From positions 434,001 to 498,000 of the forward strand of contig CAMLHZ010000001.1 in the NCBI GenBank assembly GCA_946480085.1: 64,000 nt of DNA. Reading direction: 5' to 3'. The translations under genes and the position numbers were made by a program. This DNA comes from an uncultured Flavobacteriales bacterium (lineage in GTDB: Bacteria; Bacteroidota; Bacteroidia; Flavobacteriales; Crocinitomicaceae). The notes under the pieces were generated by a model, which saw only the letters and a list, made by a program, of their open reading frames with translations, was not told the origin of the DNA and searched no databases. How positions within the stretch are numbered: position 1 is the first letter of the stretch; each line of letters opens with the position of its first letter. Positions 1 to 5,516 of the stretch are shown here, in pieces.

Positions 1-486
1 TTTACCACTTGTTTGAACTTTGGTATAGAGGTATCTATAAACAACTTCATCGGTACCAAAACACCTTTCGTTATTTGCCGTTAGCGGAATAGTATCTTGT
101 GTTTCGTGCGTTTCAAGATGATAAATGATGATGTCAACACGTCGGCTTAAACTATCTACTTTTTGAGTGGTTTCCCCTTTAAAACGGATGTCGATTGGAA
201 GTTCTTCTTTAAAAAGATTGCTACATTCCTTAGCAACCGCTTTTGCTCGACGTTCAGATAGGCGCTGATTGGATTGCATATTTCCGGAACTGTCTGAATA
301 ACCGATGAAAGCGATATGGGAAATAGTATTGTAATCCAAAGAAGCCATTTTTGCCCTGATTACTTCATGCGAGTAAGCGGAGATCTTATGACTTCCTGTT
401 TTGAAATGGATGGAAGTTACTTCTTGGGTTGAGCCAAAATAGGGGATAAGAACCAGTAGAAGTAAAATACGAAGTTGACCCAACAT
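1..486 (-). CDS. OmpA-like domain protein (partial, runs off left edge)
   Basis: This is the N-terminal 162 codons of a gene whose 3' end lies outside the window. It opens with a signal peptide (MLGQLRILLLLVLIPYFGSTQ). An OmpA C-terminal-like domain follows from about residue 22 to 125: a beta strand (VTSIHFKTGSHKIS), then IAFIGYSDSSGN, then the helix NQRLSERRAKAVAKE, and finally SRRVDIII, matching the order of the peptidoglycan-binding fold. The usual NxLSxxRA pattern is present as NQRLSERRA. The product would be periplasmic or outer-membrane attached and could bind peptidoglycan. The start is the ATG at 484-486, directly before the signal peptide. What lies after residue 162 cannot be seen. 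Confidence 0.8.
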   Translation of the reverse strand, partial: MLGQLRILLLLVLIPYFGSTQEVTSIHFKTGSHKISAYSHEVIRAKMASLDYNTISHIAFIGYSDSSGNMQSNQRLSERRAKAVAKECSNLFKEELPIDIRFKGETTQKVDSLSRRVDIIIYHLETHETQDTIPLTANNERCFGTDEVVYRYLYTKVQTSGK

Positions 487-533
487 GTTTGGCTTTTCTA
501 AGAATGTTAAACGTAGGAAAAGGTAAACATATT

Positions 534-689
534 TTAGCGGCATCCCTTCCATGCCAACGCAGCCACCACAATCCAGACAATTCCTTTTACCAGAAAAAAT
601 ATAAAGCCGGCAACCCCAAGTCGTTTGAGCCACTTCTTCTTTGTGTTCGTTGGAGTTGAACTATTTTTTCCTGGAGTTTCAGTATTCAA
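534..689 (-). CDS. Small single-pass membrane protein, TTG start
   Basis: A 51-codon reading frame encodes a polar, Thr/Ser/Asn-rich head, a KKKWLKRLG basic turn and one membrane helix (VAGFIFFLVKGIVWIVVAA), ending in AWKGCR. The positive-inside layout is protein-like. There is no in-frame ATG: the frame opens after a TGA and the best start is TTG at 687-689. It lies only 12 bases downstream of an intrinsic terminator on the same strand and 47 bases upstream of the OmpA-like gene, so its promoter is not obvious. No function can be assigned. The composition makes it a likely real gene, but the start is uncertain. Confidence 0.5.
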   Translation of the reverse strand: MNTETPGKNSSTPTNTKKKWLKRLGVAGFIFFLVKGIVWIVVAALAWKGCR

Positions 690-701
690 AATAGGAGGAA
701 T

Positions 702-746
702 AAAAAAACGCCATTTCTCTAATCATCCGACTAAAAAAATGGCGTT
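702..746 (-). terminator. Intrinsic terminator after the poly-Asp gene
   Basis: Arms AACGCCATTT (707-716) and AAATGGCGTT (737-746) form a 10-bp stem. On the minus strand the stem runs into a T tract at 708-702. It sits 18 bases beyond the stop of the acidic-tail gene. Confidence 0.8.
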
Positions 747-763
747 CATATATGTTTTAAGAA

Positions 764-1126
764 TTACTCTTCGTCATCGTCGCCAGCGTCATCTTCATCC
801 GCTTTGTCATAGCTATCGTCGTCGTCATCGTCAGATGTGGTGTCATCATCATCATCAGCACCATCGAATTTATCGATTTCTTCTTCGATATCGTCGTCAT
901 CATCATCGTCATCAACTGTTGGTGATTTCAATTTCAACTTTGGAAGTTTAACTAAGTAGATGACTTCTTCAGTTTCCCAAAGCAGGGAATCGAAAACTTC
1001 ACCACTAATTGGATTTGTCATCTTGGTTGTTTGTCCGGCAAATCCTTCTGGAAAAGCAAGCAATAGTGCCTTCTTCTGATCGATTGTCAGCTTCTCGTAA
1101 CTGATGATTGTTTTTTTCTTTGACAT
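764..1126 (-). CDS. Small protein with poly-aspartate C-terminal tail
   Basis: The product is 120 residues. Residues 1-70 (MSKKKTIISYEKL onward) look like a compact mixed domain. The last 50 residues are almost entirely Asp and Glu, with runs of up to eight Asp. I recognise the general type, small acidic-tailed proteins common in Flavobacteriia and sometimes mislabelled 'DNA primase', but know no function. There is no signal peptide, so it should be cytoplasmic; the acidic tail could bind cations or mimic nucleic acid (inference). The ATG at 1126 is preferred to an upstream one because it lies 4 bases after the previous gene's stop, implying one transcript with it. Confidence 0.75.
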   Translation of the reverse strand: MSKKKTIISYEKLTIDQKKALLLAFPEGFAGQTTKMTNPISGEVFDSLLWETEEVIYLVKLPKLKLKSPTVDDDDDDDDIEEEIDKFDGADDDDDTTSDDDDDDSYDKADEDDAGDDDEE

Positions 1127-1130
1127 GCTC

Positions 1131-1418
1131 TTATATTTCAAGTTTTTTGATCCGATTAATCGGCAAAATAACATTTTGTTTTAAAACTATTGCAGAATCA
1201 GTAACTGCCCAAATAGTTGTGTGTACCATTTTCTTTCCTTCGTCATCCAAAAAGTAGATTTTTACTTTCTGGTGCTCAAGATTTCCAAGCGTAATTGCGC
1301 GCTGTACAGCGTTGTTGCGTTCCTTTAATTCTGATTCGGATAATATGACTTCATCATGTGGGAAATGCAGTGTAGAAACACTTTCTTTCTCAATTTCTAT
1401 GTAGTCCGGATCACTCAT
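1131..1418 (-). CDS. Conserved hypothetical protein, about 95 residues
   Basis: This is a soluble protein with no signal peptide. It starts MSDPDYIEIEKESV; its second half (KVKIYFLDDEGKKMVHTT, TDSAIVLKQNVILP) reads like a small beta-rich domain. The family is not known to me by name. A longer frame would begin at a TTG (1436); the in-frame ATG at 1418 is chosen as the more likely start. A TAAATTTG at 1434-1441 on the minus strand resembles a Bacteroidota -7 element. It lies 4 bases ahead of the poly-Asp gene, so the two are probably co-transcribed. Confidence 0.65.
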   Translation of the reverse strand: MSDPDYIEIEKESVSTLHFPHDEVILSESELKERNNAVQRAITLGNLEHQKVKIYFLDDEGKKMVHTTIWAVTDSAIVLKQNVILPINRIKKLEI

Positions 1419-1526
1419 AACATCATTTTCGAGCAAATTTAAACGAAATGAATAAACTGGATTTATGTTTTCGACAAATTATCTTGAATTAAATATAAAC
1501 CAGGGTATGTTGAAAGATAAAAACGA

Positions 1527-1554
1527 AAAAGTCCTTAGAATTCTAAGGACTTTT
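1527..1554. terminator. 28-bp perfect palindrome, terminator-like
   Basis: The sequence is a perfect palindrome with arms AAAAGTCCTTAGAA and TTCTAAGGACTTTT and no spacer. T-rich sequence follows on both strands (TTTTTCGTTTTT on minus, TTTTGTTT on plus), so it could terminate in either direction. On the minus strand it lies downstream of the inverted-repeat element and could end an RNA arising from it. Confidence 0.65.
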
Positions 1555-1615
1555 GTTTAGTAGTGTTTTAGTTTGCTTATATCGTGTGAGTAGATTGCCA
1601 AATTAATTAAATGAA

Positions 1616-1764
1616 ATCAGGTTGTTTCTAACGTTTTATTAAGATAAGCCTCCAACGGAGATAGAACTATATACTCTTCAATAAAACTAGAAAATGAAAA
1701 AACTGCCTCTCCAATTGCAGTGTTTCCGTTTTTGAGTTATCTAACATTAGAAAACAACCTGAAT
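1616..1764. repeat. 149-bp element with inverted-repeat ends (ncRNA or MITE-like)
   Basis: The left arm ATCAGGTTGTTTCTAA (1616-1631) pairs with TTAGAAAACAACCTGAAT (1747-1764) over 16 bp with two single-base bulges, and further pairing is possible inward (GTT and AGATAA blocks). Inside, the minus strand can form ACTGC/GCAGT and CTCC-GTT-GGAG hairpins. This is either a structured RNA, possibly minus strand ending at the 1527-1554 palindrome, or a small non-autonomous element. No clear target-site duplication was seen. Confidence 0.45.
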
Positions 1765-1872
1765 CATCTCCTTATTTCCTCTACTAAGATAGCATTGACA
1801 TGCAATGGCTTTTGGTCGAATGAATATTTAAAGGATTAGAATGAATATTTTCGACGAATGGCTGAACTTAGC

Positions 1873-2616
1873 CTATAAGTTTTCTAAAATTTGGAAGAAA
1901 ATATCACGTTTTGCTGGTGACAAAGGCACTTCGCTACCGTCTTTCATCACAACGGCACCGCCATTTCCCTTGTCATATCGGTCTACATAATTCAGGTTAA
2001 TTAAGTGCGATTGTTGCACGCGCAAGAAATTATGTCCGGTAAGCAAGGTTTCGTAATCTTTCAGTGTACGAGAAACCAATATCTTTCTTCCTTCTTTCAA
2101 AAAGAAACTGGTATAGTTACGGTCTGCCTCACAACGAATGATCTGATCCAAATCAACAACGTGCACACTTTCCTGTGTTTTCAAAACCAATCTTCGTTTT
2201 TGATTCGGTTGAATGTTGTTTTGAAGCGCTTCAAACTGTGGTTCGCTTGCTTCTTCAGTCATTGCCTGCAGCGCACGTTCAACAGCTGAACGAAGTTCTT
2301 CCGGATCAACCGGCTTTAAGATATAGTCCAAAGCAGAGAATTTGATTGCTTTGATTGCAAACTCTTCGTGGGCAGTAATGAAAATGACTTCAAAGTTTTT
2401 ATTGGGAACGGCTTTCAACAAATCGAATCCGGTTCCATCAGGCATTTGAATATCTAAAAACACTAGATCAGGTTGTATCGCGGCAATTGCCTCTAATCCG
2501 GATTTCACATTTTCTCCTCCGGGAATCGCTTCAATTCCAAGATCAAATGATTCGATCATCTTAGCAATCAGTTCACGTGTACGTTGCTCATCATCAATGA
2601 TTAATGCTTTTTTCAT
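1873..2616 (-). CDS. LytTR-family response regulator
   Basis: This 247-residue cytoplasmic transcription factor has a receiver domain at about 1-120: acidic pocket D8/D9, phospho-acceptor D55 (FLDIQMPDG), T81 and K101. A LytTR DNA-binding domain follows at about 140-245 (VVDLDQIIRCEADRNYTSFF, VSRTLKDYETLL, FLRVQQSHLINLNYVDRYDKG). It lies 63 bases downstream of a LytS-type kinase on the same strand, its probable partner. LytTR proteins bind paired direct repeats upstream of targets; the regulon cannot be read from the sequence. Confidence 0.93.
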   Translation of the reverse strand: MKKALIIDDEQRTRELIAKMIESFDLGIEAIPGGENVKSGLEAIAAIQPDLVFLDIQMPDGTGFDLLKAVPNKNFEVIFITAHEEFAIKAIKFSALDYILKPVDPEELRSAVERALQAMTEEASEPQFEALQNNIQPNQKRRLVLKTQESVHVVDLDQIIRCEADRNYTSFFLKEGRKILVSRTLKDYETLLTGHNFLRVQQSHLINLNYVDRYDKGNGGAVVMKDGSEVPLSPAKRDIFFQILENL

Positions 2617-2679
2617 AGTCTAATAGTGTTTCCGCGGAAAGATAGCATTTATTTCTAAGCCGAATAAATTTCAAAAACG

Positions 2680-4893
2680 CTAAACGTTTTCGGTTTTATA
2701 CGGAAGGAAAAGATTTACCAACGTTCCTGTTCTTTCTTTTTTATTGTAATCCGAAATATCCATTCGACCCTGTATGCGATACTTGTAACTTAAATTATCG
2801 ATACGGTCTTGTGTGATTTTCATCGCCATACTTTTATGGGCTTTACTCTTTTTATTTTGTTCCGATCCTTTTCTACCAATTCCATTATCCGTAATGGTTA
2901 CATGAAGTAATCCGTCGTCTTTTGAGATATTAACGGTAATAAATCCGCCTTCGATGGTATGCAGCTGACCATGTTCAATGGCATTTTCAATAAAAGGCTG
3001 CGTAATCATAGGTGGAATTACAGACCCTTCTTCTAAAAGTTCATCTTCCACTTTCACCTCATATTCAAACCTGTCACCAAAACGCAGCTTTTGAGTTTCA
3101 AGATATTTGTTCAAAATGTCTATCTCAATCGCCAATGGAATGAATTCTTTGGAGGAATTCTCGAGGATGAGACGCATGAGTTTGGAGAAATTCACCAGAA
3201 ATTTGGTCGAATTCTTCGTGTCGTTTTCATAAATGTAACTCTGTATTACCGACATGGCGTTAAAGACAAAGTGCGGATTCATTTGTGAACGAAGCAAGAT
3301 TTGATTCATTTCTGCTTCTTTTTGCTGCTGACGAATATTTCGCTGTCTAATACGTGAATAGAAGATAAACGCAGCACAAACAATCAGGATCAAAATACCT
3401 AAGATGACATAGGTTTGGAAAATGCTTCGAAGTTCAGTATTCTCCAGCTGAGCAGTTGTTAAGTCGCGCGCTTTACGGTTCAATTCAATGGAATCTGCCT
3501 GAATTGCGATCAGACGTTCGCGCTGTTCAGCACGGTACAATTCAGAAATTTCTGCAATCTTGGTTCCTACCTCAATCACTTTCGAGCTGTCGGAATAGTT
3601 GGAATACATCTCCAAATACTTGTAAGCCAATTTCAGATTTCCCGTTTTCTTATATACTTCTGCAATTGCGCGGTAAGAAGGATAAATGCCACCTTGATAA
3701 CCGAATTGTGAACGAATTTCAACGGAACGATTCAGATAGGTAAGAGCGTTCTTGTACTTCCCCTGTTTCTCAAATACAATTCCAACCAGGTGGTAAACCG
3801 AAGCAATTTCCGCTCTGTTGGCAACAGATTCAAAGTAAACGAGTGCCTTGTTGTAGTAACGCAAAGCTTCATTGTATTGCTTTTTTTCCAGAAGCACATT
3901 TCCAAGTAAGGAATGCGATTTCCCAAGACCATTTAAATCGTTGAAACGAAGTAATATTTTGATCGAGCTTTTCAATTGAGAAATGGCTTTGTTGTATTCC
4001 TTTTTTGCCAAACTAACCATTCCTAAATTGGCTAAATTCAATCCTACAGAGCGGTCGTCACGAATTCTCTCCGCGGTTTCTAAGGCCTGGGTAAAGAATT
4101 TTGAAGCTTCTCTATAGTTATAAATCAGGAACTGCGCTTCACCCATTTGACGTTGATATTCAACGATCTTTGGATTGTCATTTGCCTCTCTTGCCAATTG
4201 CAAAGCAATGTAGTTCTTGGAAACGCTCAATTCAATTTGTCCGAAATAACTATAGATCTCTGCCTGACTGTTTACACAAGCTGCTACGAGTGAACGATTC
4301 GGAGAACGACGTGCATATCCGATCGATTGATCGATGTAATTTAAGGAGCGAACTTTATTGTTGCGTTCCATTTCCATTGCGGCGTACAATCGGTAGGTGC
4401 TTCCAATCTGCTCGTAACTTCGTCGTTGCTTAGCAAGCTTCAATGCTTCTTCTAAATAAACTTCCGCCTGTGGAAATTCGCGAAGTGAAATATGGTTTTT
4501 TGCCAATAACTGGAATATGGTGATTCTGGCTTCCGGAGATTTTAACCGTGAAAGAAATGGTGTTAAATCAATTATTTTGGAATAGTAAGCCGTTTGGTTT
4601 CCATTCAACTCTTCTACTTCAAGGTCGAAAAGCAAGGCTTCAAAACGCGACGCATCAGATTCTTGTCGACTCGCTGCCAACAAAAAACTACTGATAGAGT
4701 CGGCTTTCGTTACGTCAAACTTTTGGTAATATTTTCCAAGCGCAAGCAGGCGATAAAACCGTTTGGTTTCGTTTTTCTCATTTTGCCAGGAACGAATTAA
4801 TGCACCTTCTTCGTTAGCAGCATAGCCAACGGAATTCCCCCAAACAAGGAGAATTGCGAAAACGGTAAAAATGCGTATGAACTTTGGAAACAT
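2680..4893 (-). CDS. TPR-containing LytS-type sensor histidine kinase
   Basis: The order is: a signal peptide (1-25), a long helical periplasmic region with tandem TPR units at about 90-460 (LGNVLLEKKQYNEALRYYNK is typical), one membrane helix at about 490-512, and a short coiled coil. The His_kinase domain carries H541 in LRSQMNPHFVFN, and an ATPase domain has an N box (PFIENAIEHG) and a G1 box (ITDNGIGRKG). This is the common Bacteroidota layout in which periplasmic TPRs sense an unknown protein or peptide and signal to a LytTR regulator, here the next gene. All phosphotransfer motifs are intact. Confidence 0.92.
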   Translation of the reverse strand: MFPKFIRIFTVFAILLVWGNSVGYAANEEGALIRSWQNEKNETKRFYRLLALGKYYQKFDVTKADSISSFLLAASRQESDASRFEALLFDLEVEELNGNQTAYYSKIIDLTPFLSRLKSPEARITIFQLLAKNHISLREFPQAEVYLEEALKLAKQRRSYEQIGSTYRLYAAMEMERNNKVRSLNYIDQSIGYARRSPNRSLVAACVNSQAEIYSYFGQIELSVSKNYIALQLAREANDNPKIVEYQRQMGEAQFLIYNYREASKFFTQALETAERIRDDRSVGLNLANLGMVSLAKKEYNKAISQLKSSIKILLRFNDLNGLGKSHSLLGNVLLEKKQYNEALRYYNKALVYFESVANRAEIASVYHLVGIVFEKQGKYKNALTYLNRSVEIRSQFGYQGGIYPSYRAIAEVYKKTGNLKLAYKYLEMYSNYSDSSKVIEVGTKIAEISELYRAEQRERLIAIQADSIELNRKARDLTTAQLENTELRSIFQTYVILGILILIVCAAFIFYSRIRQRNIRQQQKEAEMNQILLRSQMNPHFVFNAMSVIQSYIYENDTKNSTKFLVNFSKLMRLILENSSKEFIPLAIEIDILNKYLETQKLRFGDRFEYEVKVEDELLEEGSVIPPMITQPFIENAIEHGQLHTIEGGFITVNISKDDGLLHVTITDNGIGRKGSEQNKKSKAHKSMAMKITQDRIDNLSYKYRIQGRMDISDYNKKERTGTLVNLFLPYKTENV

Positions 4894-4973
4894 CGACTAA
4901 AAATAGTGTTTTCGGGCTAAAATGTAACCGAAAAGAGCAACTGAATTCGTAATAACTGCAAAGAAAAGGAGAG

Positions 4974-4995
4974 CCTGTCTGCCGAACAGGCAGGG
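4974..4995. repeat. Short palindromic GC-rich repeat
   Basis: GCCTG and CAGGC flank TCTGCCGAA. Near-palindromic units of this type are scattered in Bacteroidota intergenic DNA. It lies next to the hairpin repeat at 5011-5052. Confidence 0.45.
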
Positions 4996-5010
4996 TTTAT
5001 TTTGAAAAAC

Positions 5011-5052
5011 AAAAAACCCTGGTCATTGAGCGAAGTCGAAATGCCAGGGTTT
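5011..5052 (-). terminator. Terminator hairpin built on a dispersed palindromic repeat
   Basis: AAACCCTGG (5014-5022) pairs with CCAGGGTTT (5044-5052). The loop carries TTGAGCGAAGTCGAA, a dispersed repeat core found again at 22471-22490. On the minus strand the stem ends in a T-rich tract (5016-5004), placing it as terminator of the small secreted protein gene that ends at 5072. Confidence 0.75.
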
Positions 5053-5071
5053 AATATTATAATTGAAGAAA

Positions 5072-5269
5072 TTATCTCTGTGTTGTTTGCGCAAAACGTC
5101 CGTAAGCTTCACAACCACCACCGTGGCTCTTTTTCTTCTTCTTCTTTTTTGGCTTGAAGTTGTTCGATTCTTTTTTAATTACTGTTCCGTGAGTTGTACT
5201 TGCTGCCGACGAAGTAACTGGAATTGCCAAAAGGCCAATAATTGTGAGAGGAAAAATGAATTTGCGCAT
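5072..5269 (-). CDS. Small secreted lysine-rich protein
   Basis: The product is 65 residues with a convincing signal peptide (MRKFIFPLTIIGLLAIPVTS, Ala-rich cleavage region). The mature part is short, with a run of seven Lys and then SHGGGCEAYGRFAQTTQR. The family is not recognised. A terminator follows immediately downstream on the same strand, supporting expression. The opposite strand also has an open frame of similar length, but it lacks a plausible signal or composition. The cationic mature peptide might bind acidic polymers (inference only). Confidence 0.6.
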   Translation of the reverse strand: MRKFIFPLTIIGLLAIPVTSSAASTTHGTVIKKESNNFKPKKKKKKKSHGGGCEAYGRFAQTTQR

Positions 5270-5464
5270 GACTGTTAGTTTTCTAGTTATAAGTAATTTG
5301 TAATTCGATGGTTACAATATAAATGTTTTTTTCTTTTCGATTTATTTATTTCGACGAAACCATAGAATTTTCACGATGAGATTTTAACACTTTGCGATTC
5401 TGACTGTGATATAATGTGCTGTTTTTTTCAAGTTTCGTGTTGAATCTGCTCTTGGCATTTTGTA

Positions 5465-5472
5465 TATCTTTG
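5465..5472 (+). promoter_or_regulatory. Probable -7 promoter element of leuS
   Basis: TATCTTTG matches the Bacteroidota -7 consensus TAnnTTTG and lies 45 bases before the leuS start. A TTG occurs 22 bases upstream, slightly longer than the usual 19-base spacing, so only the -7 box is claimed. Confidence 0.5.
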
Positions 5473-5516
5473 CGCCGTCGCACTAGCGACACATCGCTTT
5501 TAACAGCAAGAATATC

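Larger units (their letters stand above)
1419..1872. other. Gene-free stretch with palindrome and inverted-repeat element
   Basis: I see no credible open reading frame here. The stretch holds the palindrome at 1527-1554 and the 149-bp inverted-repeat element at 1616-1764, both listed separately. A short direct repeat (GAATGAATATTT) occurs at 1820-1831 and again about 20 bases further on. Confidence 0.6.

Noticed and set aside
625..951. His-rich plus-strand open frame opposite the poly-Asp gene
   Set aside because: It is the antisense of the GAT/GAC-rich tract, which reads as His/Arg on the other strand; no signal or plausible domain.
1616..1764. Calling the element 6S RNA
   Set aside because: The fold looks branched with short inner hairpins rather than one long rod with a central bubble; not enough evidence.
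5063..5278. Plus-strand open frame overlapping the small Lys-rich protein
   Set aside because: The minus-strand frame has a clear signal peptide and its own terminator; the plus frame has neither.
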